Origin: a virus
Virus record (IMG/VR): IMGVR_UViG_3300042311_001406
Location: 1 to 64,000 of that record
Length of the DNA stretch: 64,000 nt
Reading direction: 5' to 3' (one strand)
The first letter of the stretch is position 1. Each line of letters opens with the position of its first letter. This document shows positions 25,020 to 33,209 of the stretch, one piece after another. Below the pieces are notes generated by a model. That model was given only the letters and a program-made list of their open reading frames with translations. It had not been told where the DNA came from and made no database searches. A program made the translations under genes and the position numbers.

Positions 25020-27835
25020 ACCCAAGCGACATCCAGACCTCAGCCGAGCTCAAAGCCGAGCTGTTGCGGACCGCGGCCCAAGCGGAGTCGGACGCTGCTG
25101 TCGACAAGCAGGCGCTCTTTGGTGACGCTGCTCTGCCGAGCAGTGACCTCAGCGCCTTCGACGTCGCCTTCGAGGCCATTCGGCAGCAGGTGCTCTCGCA
25201 GATGTCGACTGGAGCAGACCAGCTCCTGGTCATTGCGTTGCAAGAGGCCGTGAGCCTCATCGACGACCTTCGTGCACTGGTTGACGAGATTGGCCTCAAC
25301 GCCATCCAGATGGGCCTCGCAGCAGCCAGCGGCGTGCTGATCCCGCCCACAAGCGACGACCTTGACGACTACAGCGACGAGGTCAAGGAGGCACAATCGC
25401 AAGCTCGCTTGGTGGGGCGTGACCTCGCCAACGCGCGCGCGCGTCGCGAGGCGGCCCGCACTGGCCAGCTTGTGGCGACGGCGACACCCACTGAGCGCGA
25501 AGACGCCGTCGACGTCAACGGGAGCTTCGTCACGGCTGGCAACAACAGCGCCACGCGGCCAGGCACCAGCACGAACCAAGCACAGCAACTGCAGGAGATG
25601 CTGCGGGCGCCGATCTTGACGCGCCTGCACTACGTGGCCATCTGCACGGCGTTGGCGCAGCTTTCTTCGTCGAGAGCGGCCCAGCAGAAAGCCCAACGGA
25701 TTCACACCAAGCTGAAGACACTGATCGACCAGATCAAAAGGGTTCTGGATGAGGGGTTTCTTGGTGTGCTGCAAGACTCGATTCAGGAGCGCGCCAACGC
25801 CGCCGTCACCGGCCTGGTCGACACCCTGCAGTCGAAGCTTGACGCCATTGACGCTTTCACGAAGACAATCGCCGGTCTGCCTGGCGCGCTGGTCTCGACT
25901 GTTTCAGCCATTGGCGACATTGGTGACCAGACGCCGCTGCTGAACAGCCTCGGCACGCTGTGTGGCATCAAGGGGTCGCGGTTCTGCGACTTCCAGGGTT
26001 TGCTCGACATCGCTTCGAGCCTCGACGGCGACCTTGGTCTCAAGTTCCCGAAGCTGCCCATGGTTGGGCGCATTCAACTTGCTCTCGTGGTCAGCGGCCA
26101 AGATCAGGTGGCAACGATTCCGGTGATCCCTGGGCAACAGGCTGAACTCATCCTTGTCGAGGCTTCGCCAGCGGGCTCAACACAGATCAAGGCAAAGTTC
26201 TCGGGAGACGACCGACCGACGACGACGAACTCTGCCGGTGGAACCAGTGAGCGGCCAGACGCCTTCGGCAACGGAGCAGGATCGCTGACACTGCGATCGC
26301 CAGGAGCATCGGTCTCAGAGACGGTGCGCTACACGAGCGTCACGTTCTCGAATGGCGTCTACACCTTCAACCTCGCGACACCGCTGGCGTCTCGCCATGC
26401 GCCATGGATGGTAGCCAACACGGACACCGCACAGCTGGCTGGCTGGAACGATGACACTCGGTTCCTGCCGGGGAGCCAGTTGCGTGTGCGGATGCCGACA
26501 TCGCAGCGTCAGAAGGATCTGGTTGTCCCGTCGAGCATCCTCATTGGCGGCAACGAGACGTGGTCGCGCAACGGCACGTACAAGCGCATCTCGTCGACGG
26601 TCATCGAATCGACGACACAGAACACGTCAACGCTGCGAACCTTCAGGTCTTGGCACATCGGACAGCGTATCCTGGTCAACGGCGCCGCCATGTTCATCGA
26701 CGGCATCACCGACGGCGGCAACTCTGGGTACGATCGCGCGACGCTGAGCGCCTCCATTAGCTCTGCCACGACTGGCAGCTACTCCATCAACTTCAGCAGC
26801 TCAGAGATTCGCGACCTCGTCAGCGTCAACGACGTGGCTGGATCTCCTCAGATCCTGCAGCTCGGCATGAGCAGCCTTATCGGGCGAGATCACCAGCGTC
26901 TTGTGCTTTCGGCCCAGAAGACGCTGCGTGTCGTTCCTGATGCTGTTGGCGCATTTCTGTCGTCATCAGAGTCGCCAGCCAACCCAAACGTCCGCACGAA
27001 CACACGCACGCTTCCAGTCGGCAGCACCGTGGTTCGCGGTCGCTTCCTCGACTCGACTCAGGCCGCCATCTTCACGCCGATCATCACAGGTCTTGGATCT
27101 GGCAGTCTCACCATCGCTGGAGGTTCTGATCTCTCATGGTCAGCGGTCGTCTCCGAGCCTGATGACGTTCTTCGCTTTACGCTGTCGACGCCAACGACGG
27201 TGGCAGCAGAGCAAGCCGCGGCCGTCGAAGTCGAGACGACGAGCATGCTCACGCAGTTCTCTCTGACGTTTGACATGACATGGTCTGATCCTCTGGACAA
27301 TGCTCTTCGCCAGATTCTGGTGATGATGAACCGGATCGAGTCTCAGTTCTGCAAACTGCTCTCTGGGAGCAGCCAGGAGATGGCTGGCAACATGGCCATT
27401 CTTGCTGCTGGCGCGACGGCGGCCAGCCTGTCCCTGACCGCGACCAGGTTCATGCTGGTGGCCTGGCTGGCTCCGCTGCTCATCAATAACGACATGAGCT
27501 CGCTGGTGTCCCAGCTGCAGGCAATGGGCGCTGTGCGGGCGGCGCAGGCGTTGCGGGAGGGCAGGGTCGAAGACTTCGTGGCGATGAAGCCAAGCGAATC
27601 GACACAAGCCGGGGCCAGCGAAACCCTGATTGAGGAGCTCCGCGGAAGACTTCGTGACGAGAACGAATACGCGGCTTACGCTGCGGCCAGTGCACAAGTT
27701 TCTGGGCAGCACAACTCGGTCATGATGGCCGGAGCCGTGACTGCCGACATCAAGATCGCCCAGCGTGACGAACTTCAGCGACGTGAGCAGGCCGCAAGAA
27801 ATCTGAGACGGTTGGCGGAGGACATCCCCGTATGA
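25016..27835 (+). CDS. Large tail/baseplate protein, 939 aa
   Basis: GTG 25016 overlaps the sigma-like stop. Residues 1-300 are helical with long coiled-coil stretches. About 345-770 are beta-rich and include two small modules shared with other baseplate proteins here: GSLTLRSPGASVSETVRY near 423 and a barrel-like region near 523-590. The C-terminus (775-939) returns to helix, with a hydrophobic segment (NMAILAAGATAASLSLTATRF) near 795-820 followed by a charged coiled coil. No enzyme motif is seen. Position just before the gp25-like and J-like genes suggests a baseplate component. Confidence 0.65.
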   Translation: MNPSDIQTSAELKAELLRTAAQAESDAAVDKQALFGDAALPSSDLSAFDVAFEAIRQQVLSQMSTGADQLLVIALQEAVSLIDDLRALVDEIGLNAIQMGLAAASGVLIPPTSDDLDDYSDEVKEAQSQARLVGRDLANARARREAARTGQLVATATPTEREDAVDVNGSFVTAGNNSATRPGTSTNQAQQLQEMLRAPILTRLHYVAICTALAQLSSSRAAQQKAQRIHTKLKTLIDQIKRVLDEGFLGVLQDSIQERANAAVTGLVDTLQSKLDAIDAFTKTIAGLPGALVSTVSAIGDIGDQTPLLNSLGTLCGIKGSRFCDFQGLLDIASSLDGDLGLKFPKLPMVGRIQLALVVSGQDQVATIPVIPGQQAELILVEASPAGSTQIKAKFSGDDRPTTTNSAGGTSERPDAFGNGAGSLTLRSPGASVSETVRYTSVTFSNGVYTFNLATPLASRHAPWMVANTDTAQLAGWNDDTRFLPGSQLRVRMPTSQRQKDLVVPSSILIGGNETWSRNGTYKRISSTVIESTTQNTSTLRTFRSWHIGQRILVNGAAMFIDGITDGGNSGYDRATLSASISSATTGSYSINFSSSEIRDLVSVNDVAGSPQILQLGMSSLIGRDHQRLVLSAQKTLRVVPDAVGAFLSSSESPANPNVRTNTRTLPVGSTVVRGRFLDSTQAAIFTPIITGLGSGSLTIAGGSDLSWSAVVSEPDDVLRFTLSTPTTVAAEQAAAVEVETTSMLTQFSLTFDMTWSDPLDNALRQILVMMNRIESQFCKLLSGSSQEMAGNMAILAAGATAASLSLTATRFMLVAWLAPLLINNDMSSLVSQLQAMGAVRAAQALREGRVEDFVAMKPSESTQAGASETLIEELRGRLRDENEYAAYAAASAQVSGQHNSVMMAGAVTADIKIAQRDELQRREQAARNLRRLAEDIPV

Positions 27836-28254
27836 GCGACATCAGCCTCTTCACCTTGGACAGAGACGGCATCGTCGTCTTCAGCATGAAGGGCATCGAT
27901 CGCGAGGTGTCTGGGCCGGCTGAAGCGCTGCAGCTTGTCGCGAAGTGCATGCTCACCGAGCCAGGCAGCGACGCCTTTGCTCCCAGCGACGGCGGCGGCG
28001 TCAAGGACATGATGGCCAAGGGGATGCAGGGCGTCGAGAGCACCCGAGTGGATGCCGCCATCATCGTACGCAAGACGATGGAGACCATCCGGCGCACGCA
28101 GCGCAGTGACCGCCCAGCCAATGCCACCGTGGTTGCGCTGGAACTCGTTGACGCCGTCCCAGTCCGCAACGACACCAAGATCATCATGCGTGTCAGAATT
28201 CGTCTGCAGGACGGCAGTTCTTTCGTTTCAGGCTTCCGAGGTGTCTATGGTTGA
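27832..28254 (+). CDS. gp25-like baseplate wedge protein, 140 aa
   Basis: Short protein with the layout of the GPW/gp25 family: a Met-rich helical core followed by MLTEPGSDAFAPSDGGGV, the usual loop where an LLT-P-G motif precedes a glycine-rich turn, then a beta end (ALELVDAVPVRNDTKIIMRVRIRL). Family members sit at the inner baseplate of contractile tails and contact the J-like wedge protein, which is the very next gene here. Its length matches the family. Starts overlap on both sides (ATGA at 27832; 8-nt overlap at 28247). Confidence 0.75.
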   Translation: MSDISLFTLDRDGIVVFSMKGIDREVSGPAEALQLVAKCMLTEPGSDAFAPSDGGGVKDMMAKGMQGVESTRVDAAIIVRKTMETIRRTQRSDRPANATVVALELVDAVPVRNDTKIIMRVRIRLQDGSSFVSGFRGVYG

Positions 28255-30577
28255 CGATCGCTACCGCGCCAATGCCGAGTCCTACATTGCCGGCGTCATC
28301 AAAGCCGACAACCCAGACATCAGCGTCGACGGCGCTGGCGTCAGCAGCCTGATCGTAAAGCCAGGTGGCGCCATCGCCAGCGCCTTCCTGCAGGAGCTGG
28401 AGCACACTCGCAGCGCTCGCGACATCAGCGACCCGGAAGCGATCAGCGAAGAGGACATGGACCTGAACCTGTCCACCCTTTTGGTGCCGCGTCTGCGTGG
28501 CCTCAAGTCGACTGGACCCGTCAACATCCACTTCACGACGCGCACGCGAAAGCAGCTCACGGCGGGCACACGGGTCAGCACCAGGGACCAGCAGTACGTC
28601 TACGTCCTCGACAACGACCTCGTCTTCGAGGAGTTCGATTTCATCGCGAATCCCGACGACGGCACGTACTACGTGCGCGCAACATTCTCAGCCGAGAACG
28701 AGGGCGAATCGTACGATCTGGACATCGGCCAGATCAACACCATCATCGACAACAACGTCGGCGCCTCGTACGTCAGGAACCCGGAGCGCTTCCAAAGCGG
28801 CGAAGACGCACAGTCGAACACCGGCTACCTGCGCTACGTTGGCCGTGGCGTCAGCGTGCGAACACCCGTCGTCAGCGACGGTGCAACCTTCACCGTTCAG
28901 CAGCTCTTCGGCCTCAAAGTCCTGGACGTGCTCAACGTCGGCAATGGCGACAGCGAGATGCTGCGAGACGAACTCCACCGACAGCCAGATGGAACCCTCG
29001 ATCTGCTGCCGACTGGAACCCCCACCGGCATCCACATTGGCGGCCGCAGCGACATCTACCACTGGTACAAGCGCGTCAACTACATCGAGGTCACGATCGA
29101 CCTGAGCACTGACCTGGTGCTGATCTCAGCGTCATCTGTCGGCGCTGCATCGATCGTTGCAGGCCTCGCGAATGGTGTGACTGCAGTGAATGCTGTCCCC
29201 CAGAGTGGGAAGCTGGTCATCGAGCTTGGCGCTGGCCGCGAAGAGACGGTGCAGTACACGTCGTGGACCTTCAACACGACGACGCAGCAGTACACGTTCC
29301 AGCTGGCGACGACGCTGACTCAGCCGCACAGCGCGCAAGCCACTGTCAAGATCGCTGGCGATGGCCGTGTTGCCATTGGTCCGGGAACCAAGATCGATCG
29401 CCTCCCGGTGCTGCGTGTGCAAAGCGTTCAGCTGTTGGACCCGTTGACGCTGTCCCCTGTTGGCGACTTGGTTCCGAAGACCACTGCCGCAAGCCGCAAG
29501 CCAGGCTGGTACATCTCGGACATCAACAAGTTCAACCACCTCAGCGCCAAGGAGACCAAGACGCTGGTGATTGACGAGAAGGTTGATGTCGACGGCAACA
29601 GCGCAGTGCACGACACCAATGGCGTCACCAGCGCAGGAAGCCGAACGCTCACGTCGACGACGGTGAACTTCACTGGCCGCAAAGGACAGACAGTGACGTT
29701 GACGTTCGCGGATGGGACGAAACGCTCGTTCCCCATCATCGGCTTGCTGTCTTCGACGTCGGTGTTCCTTGGTCCAGATGGCGTACTGCCGACACAGTCT
29801 GGTGTGACGATCGACATCGAGGCGCAGTCTGGTGATTACCTCCAGTACGCCATTCGCGTCGGGTACTACACCCACGTCGAAGCCATGTCGTTGCAGGAGC
29901 AGCTGGACACTCCGCGCAAGCGTGTCGTCACCAGCAACATCCTGAGCCGGCTTTTCTATCCGGTCTTCCTCGACTTCAAGCTCCGCTACAAGGGGACAGG
30001 GACCGAAGCCGACGTTCGCGAGGCCGTACTGCGCCTGATCCAGCAAAGCCAAGGCAACGCCCTTGGCGAGAACGACGGCGCCAGGTTCGAGGCCAGCGAC
30101 ATCATCGCCGCAGCCTACGAGGACAACCTGGCGACGTACGTCGAAATGCCATTCGAGATCAAGGTGACGACTGTTCACCCAGACCAAGCAGATACCGTGT
30201 CGTGGGTCTCGCCCAGCATCAAGACCATCGTGCCCATGGTCATCTCCACCAGCGCCATCGCCAATGATGGCTACGTGCGGGCTCGATTCCCAACGGGCAC
30301 CGCCGCGGTCGCCATCCCTTCCACCGGAAAACTCTTCCTGGGCGCCTTCGAGACCAACAAGGAGGTCGTGAACTACACCGGCTTCTTTGTCGCCGAGGAC
30401 GGGCAGTATTGGTTCATGGTCGACGGACAAGTCACGTACACGCACCAGACGGCTGAGCCGCTCTCTGTGACGGTTGCCGACTACGACCCAGCCAACGTCA
30501 TCACCGATGGCGTGATCAGTGCCGACAGAATCCATCGACCATACTTCGGCGTCGTCGCCGTGGAGAAGATCCAGTGA
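28247..30577 (+). CDS. Baseplate J-like wedge protein, 776 aa
   Basis: ATG 28247 is selected over the longer frame because it overlaps the gp25-like stop by 8 nt. The N-terminus (about 1-230) has the J/gp6/gp47 pattern: an early helical part, RLRGLKSTGPVNIHF, and TRTRKQLTAGTRVSTRDQ followed by a beta domain. The C-terminal half contains EEQLDTPRKRVVTSNILS-like and FKLRYKGTGTEADVREAV stretches typical of the family's alpha/beta tail. Inserted between are small beta modules shared with other virion proteins (near residues 315-368 and 460-525). It should form the baseplate wedge of a contractile tail with the gp25-like protein. Confidence 0.75.
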   Translation: MVDDRYRANAESYIAGVIKADNPDISVDGAGVSSLIVKPGGAIASAFLQELEHTRSARDISDPEAISEEDMDLNLSTLLVPRLRGLKSTGPVNIHFTTRTRKQLTAGTRVSTRDQQYVYVLDNDLVFEEFDFIANPDDGTYYVRATFSAENEGESYDLDIGQINTIIDNNVGASYVRNPERFQSGEDAQSNTGYLRYVGRGVSVRTPVVSDGATFTVQQLFGLKVLDVLNVGNGDSEMLRDELHRQPDGTLDLLPTGTPTGIHIGGRSDIYHWYKRVNYIEVTIDLSTDLVLISASSVGAASIVAGLANGVTAVNAVPQSGKLVIELGAGREETVQYTSWTFNTTTQQYTFQLATTLTQPHSAQATVKIAGDGRVAIGPGTKIDRLPVLRVQSVQLLDPLTLSPVGDLVPKTTAASRKPGWYISDINKFNHLSAKETKTLVIDEKVDVDGNSAVHDTNGVTSAGSRTLTSTTVNFTGRKGQTVTLTFADGTKRSFPIIGLLSSTSVFLGPDGVLPTQSGVTIDIEAQSGDYLQYAIRVGYYTHVEAMSLQEQLDTPRKRVVTSNILSRLFYPVFLDFKLRYKGTGTEADVREAVLRLIQQSQGNALGENDGARFEASDIIAAAYEDNLATYVEMPFEIKVTTVHPDQADTVSWVSPSIKTIVPMVISTSAIANDGYVRARFPTGTAAVAIPSTGKLFLGAFETNKEVVNYTGFFVAEDGQYWFMVDGQVTYTHQTAEPLSVTVADYDPANVITDGVISADRIHRPYFGVVAVEKIQ

Positions 30578-31056
30578 AGATTGTGTACGGAGACCTGTTC
30601 CAGGTCATGAAGAACGGGTACGACGCTGTCGGCATCCCGACCAATGGCCACACCAACAACTCAGGCTTGGCGACCATGGGTGCAGGCGTCGCCAGGGCTG
30701 CCGTGCAGACCTTCGGCATGTGGATTCGAGAGTTCCTCGGCGCGAAGATCGACCGCCACGGCAACAATGTTCATGTGCTGCAGGCGCTCAATGCTGACGG
30801 CGACCCCATCAAGAGTCCGCCGTTCATCTTCAGCTTTCCGACGAAGCACCACTGGAGCGACAAGCGCAGCGACATGGCGCTCATCGAGAAGAGCGCTGAG
30901 CAGCTCAAGGCTGTGATCGCGGCCAACAAGTGGAAGTCGGTCTGCATGCCGGAGCCCGGAACCGGGATGGGTGGATTGCAGTGGGACGACGTCTCGAAGA
31001 TCCTGGAGAAGCGCTTCGGCGACGAGCTGACCATCGTGCGACTGCTCGGGACCTGA
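30574..31056 (+). CDS. Macro domain protein, 160 aa
   Basis: GTG 30574 overlaps the J-like stop. It is a single macro domain: PTNGHTNNSGLATMGAGVA (the ADP-ribose loop with GxGVA near residues 27-43), IFSFPTKHHW near 89, and MPEPGTGMGGLQWDDV near 127-142. Macro domains bind or hydrolyse ADP-ribose derivatives, including ADP-ribose-1''-phosphate and ADP-ribosylated proteins. In a phage it could reverse host ADP-ribosylation defences or recycle NAD products. The function is inferred from the fold. A hairpin overlaps its stop codon. Confidence 0.85.
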   Translation: MKIVYGDLFQVMKNGYDAVGIPTNGHTNNSGLATMGAGVARAAVQTFGMWIREFLGAKIDRHGNNVHVLQALNADGDPIKSPPFIFSFPTKHHWSDKRSDMALIEKSAEQLKAVIAANKWKSVCMPEPGTGMGGLQWDDVSKILEKRFGDELTIVRLLGT

Positions 31057-31082
31057 CTCCAAAGGGGATCGCCTTTTGGAGT
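31056..31082 (+). terminator. Hairpin after the macro gene, possible terminator
   Basis: ACTCCAAAGGG pairs with CCTTTTGGAGT across a GATCG loop: 11 bp with one G-U. It begins in the stop codon and is followed by TCACAG rather than a U-run. It may end the long tail transcript weakly or protect its 3' end. Confidence 0.5.
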
Positions 31083-31116
31083 TCACAGTCGCGCTGACCG
31101 ATGCCATATCTGGGGC

Positions 31117-31437
31117 ATGAACAAGAAAGCAGCCTCACTCTTTGCGGTCATCATCACAGCCATCATCGCGGTGGCGTGTGAGCCGCCGTCGCGCGCTCTG
31201 AGCCACGAGAACAGCGGCAACATCCAGGTTGGCGTCGAGCTCGTTGGTCACATCCCGAAGCACGACTGCGACATCTATCGCATCACCAACGCCATCGACT
31301 ACCAAACGGTGGCTGTGATCTGCCAGAAGCCAGTGCAGGATGTGACGTCGGAGGAAGAGCACGCTGAGAGCTGTGGGAAGAACTGCACGCGCATGATCCG
31401 CAACACCACTGTTGTCACGGGCGCATCCAAGGATTGA
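31117..31437 (+). CDS. Predicted lipoprotein, 106 aa
   Basis: Residues 1-21 form a lipoprotein signal: MNKK, a hydrophobic core (LFAVIITAIIAVA) and a lipobox-like IAVAC with the acceptor Cys21. The mature part is small and polar with Cys pairs and the pattern HDCDIYRITNAI...VAVICQKP, a motif seen in short phage lipoproteins. It should be anchored in a cell membrane. A spanin or superinfection-exclusion role is possible but not shown. The start has no Shine-Dalgarno; CATATCT lies 5 nt upstream and could be a leaderless promoter that deviates from the others. Confidence 0.75.
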   Translation: MNKKAASLFAVIITAIIAVACEPPSRALSHENSGNIQVGVELVGHIPKHDCDIYRITNAIDYQTVAVICQKPVQDVTSEEEHAESCGKNCTRMIRNTTVVTGASKD

Positions 31438-31607
31438 CCGGCTCGATGGCAGGCATGTAGAATCCTGCTGCCTTGGCGCTTGTACCTTGTCGGTGTTACC
31501 CCTTCCGCCAGACGAGGACGAGACGACGAGGCTCGTCATCCTGCCGGTCGCCGCTGTGTCCCACCCTCCACTCAACGGCGACCGGCAAGGGTGATTTGAT
31601 CCAGACA
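31438..31607 (+). ncRNA. Gene-free stretch with possible structured RNA
   Basis: No credible gene lies here. TAGAAT (31458-31463) is flanked by GGCAGG and CCTGCTGCC, the same arrangement as the promoter at 41239. A perfect 12-bp stem follows: TGCCGGTCGCCG (31542-31553) with CGGCGACCGGCA (31576-31587). A smaller GACGAG/CTCGTC hairpin sits near 31520. A short RNA starting near 31470 is possible. The stem could also be a terminator for the lipoprotein gene, although no U-run follows. Confidence 0.35.
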
Positions 31608-31632
31608 CGAAAAAGCCGCCTCCAGGGCGGCT
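31608..31632 (-). terminator. Intrinsic terminator for the H1-like gene
   Basis: On the minus strand AGCCGCC (complement of 31626-31632) pairs with GGCGGCT (complement of 31614-31620), followed by TTTT. It lies about 37 bp beyond the stop of the 31670 gene. Confidence 0.75.
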
Positions 31633-31669
31633 CTCTCGTCTGACGATGTCGGCGTCGTCAGGTTCGCAC

Positions 31670-32383
31670 TCAGGCTTCAGCGGCGCCAGGCGTGAAGCTG
31701 TCGTCGGTGTGGTCGGCGTCAGCAGCGGCCACTGGCGTGTTCTCGCTGGTGTCGACCGCCGCGGCGGCAACGGCCTTGGCCTTCTTGGCTTTCTTGGTCA
31801 CGATCACGATCTCAGCCTTCGCGGCCTTGGCTTTCTTCGCGGCAGGCGCCGCCTTCTTCGAGGCCTTCGCGGCCTTCGCCGCCGCCTTCTTCGGCTCAGC
31901 CTTGGCCTTCGCCTTCGTGGCCTTGGCCTTCTTGGCGGCGGGGGCCGCCTTCTTCGCAGCCTTCGTGGCCTTCTTGGCTGGGCCAGACTTGGGCGCCTCA
32001 TCGAAGTGCCACGCGTCGACAGTCGAGCAGCGGGGCGTGTAGTAGTGGACGTTGCCCTTCTCGTCGGTCGAGGCCACGAGGTACCGGCGATGAGCGCTCT
32101 GCGGGGTGCGGGTCTCGACACGCGACGGCAGGGTCTTGGCGGGGACGTGCTTCCACGCGTCGACGTTCTCGGCGAGGAACTTCTTGACGACGCCAGACTT
32201 GACGTTCCACTCGCCGCGGACCTGCGAGGACCACTCGACCGTGGTGCCAACTTCGATCCGAGGCTTGTAGGCGGCAGGCGCCGCGCTCTTGGCCTTCACC
32301 TTGGCAGCCTTGGGGGCCTTCGTCGCCTTGGCAGTCTTCGCGGCTTTCGCCGGCTTCTTCTTCGAGTTCTTCTTGCTGGCCAT
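31670..32383 (-). CDS. Histone H1-like basic DNA-binding protein, 237 aa
   Basis: Start MASKKNSKKK at 32383 is preceded by GGGAAG; the longer upstream frame is the antisense of the next gene and is not used. Residues 1-38 and about 135-215 are Lys/Ala/Pro tails with AAKKA-type repeats as in bacterial H1-like proteins (HctB/AlgP style). Between them a compact domain of about 95 residues (IEVGTTVEWSSQVRGEW, HYYTPRCSTVDAWHF) has no tail-like bias. The last 25 residues are acidic. It probably binds and condenses DNA. It is the only minus-strand gene inside the virion block, with its own promoter and terminator. Confidence 0.8.
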   Translation of the reverse strand: MASKKNSKKKPAKAAKTAKATKAPKAAKVKAKSAAPAAYKPRIEVGTTVEWSSQVRGEWNVKSGVVKKFLAENVDAWKHVPAKTLPSRVETRTPQSAHRRYLVASTDEKGNVHYYTPRCSTVDAWHFDEAPKSGPAKKATKAAKKAAPAAKKAKATKAKAKAEPKKAAAKAAKASKKAAPAAKKAKAAKAEIVIVTKKAKKAKAVAAAAVDTSENTPVAAADADHTDDSFTPGAAEA

Positions 32384-32482
32384 GTGATTCTTCCCTTGCG
32401 TGAGCGGTTGGACTTCCCTTATAGGATCGATGCAGATGATCACAGCCTCGGATCGGCTGTCAACACGAAACTGGAGGAAATA
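32384..32482. promoter_or_regulatory. Divergent promoter region
   Basis: This 99-bp gap separates the H1-like gene (minus) and the deaminase-like gene (plus). The run CCTTATAGGATCG carries TAGGAT at 32422-32427 for the plus strand and TATAAG on the minus strand, so two -10 elements overlap. A small inverted repeat CAGCC...GGCTG lies at 32443-32459. Overlap of the two -10 boxes implies mutually exclusive firing. Confidence 0.45.
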
Positions 32483-33163
32483 GTGAGCGTTCAGACGAAT
32501 ACCAGCATCAAGAAGATGATTTCTGAAGACGAGATCATCATGAGGCCCATGCGCCCGGAGCAAATCAACAACGGGAGCGTCGACGTCACACTGGGCCGGT
32601 TCGCGTGGCGCCTCAAGGACAAGTTTCGTAACGACTTTGATCCAAGCAAGCCGCTGATTGGGCAGCTTTGCGTCTGCCCAACGGCCATGGTCGGACACGA
32701 CATCTTCGACCTTGTCGACATCCAGCGAGACCACGGAGGTCAAATCTGGTTCGGCCCTGGTGAACGGATGATCATGCACACGCATGAGTTCATCGGAAGC
32801 CGACATCGCTCCCTTCCAGAAATGCGCGCAAAGAGCTCGTCCATGCGGTGGGGGTTCACCTTGTCAGGGGACGCCGGATGGGGTGATGTAGGCTTCTTTT
32901 CGAGGTGGGCAACGGAGCCCGTCAACTTCAATCCATGCCCAATGGTTCTGGCTGTTGGCCAGCTGGTCGGCCAGGTCATCTTCCACGCCGTCGAGACACC
33001 GGAGGCTGGCACCCTGTATCACGAAAAAGGGAACTACCAGAACGAGAGCGACATCGAGGAGATCATCAAGAGCTGGCATCCGCGCGATCTTTTGCCAAAG
33101 AGGATGAAAGTCGTTCCATTTGAAGCGATGAACGACGCGGACCGTTTTGGAGTGCAGCCATAG
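32483..33163 (+). CDS. dcd: dCTP deaminase/dUTPase-family enzyme, 226 aa
   Basis: GTG 32483 is selected for the GGAGG site 5-9 nt upstream; the long upstream frame is spurious. Family marks: NNGSVDVTLG near residues 31-40, MRAKSSSMRWGFTLSGDAGWGDVGF near 114-138 (the SSxxRxG nucleotide loop and AGWxDxGF strand), and LAVGQLVGQVIFHAVE near 154-169. The usual deaminase length is about 190 residues, so this is slightly long at the C-terminus. It would make dUMP or dUTP for thymidylate synthesis or remove dUTP. Dcd versus Dut activity cannot be settled by eye. It is read from the bidirectional promoter gap. Confidence 0.8.
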   Translation: MSVQTNTSIKKMISEDEIIMRPMRPEQINNGSVDVTLGRFAWRLKDKFRNDFDPSKPLIGQLCVCPTAMVGHDIFDLVDIQRDHGGQIWFGPGERMIMHTHEFIGSRHRSLPEMRAKSSSMRWGFTLSGDAGWGDVGFFSRWATEPVNFNPCPMVLAVGQLVGQVIFHAVETPEAGTLYHEKGNYQNESDIEEIIKSWHPRDLLPKRMKVVPFEAMNDADRFGVQP

Positions 33164-33196
33164 GCATTGAGCTACCCAGGCGGCCTCGGTCTGTAG

Positions 33197-33202
33197 TACG
33201 CT
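33197..33202 (+). promoter_or_regulatory. Candidate leaderless promoter -10 (TACGCT)
   Basis: TACGCT ends 7 nt before GTG 33210 and no Shine-Dalgarno lies in the gap (GCCGACC). This places the likely transcript start at or within a base of the start codon, as for the tape measure, patatin, DUF6527-like and RNA polymerase genes. Confidence 0.5.
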
Positions 33203-33209
33203 GCCGACC

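Noticed and set aside
31646-32482. Plus-strand extension of the deaminase-like gene upstream to 31646
   Set aside because: It is the antisense of the lysine-rich H1-like gene (Leu/Arg/Gly-rich shadow); the GTG at 32483 with GGAGG is the real start.
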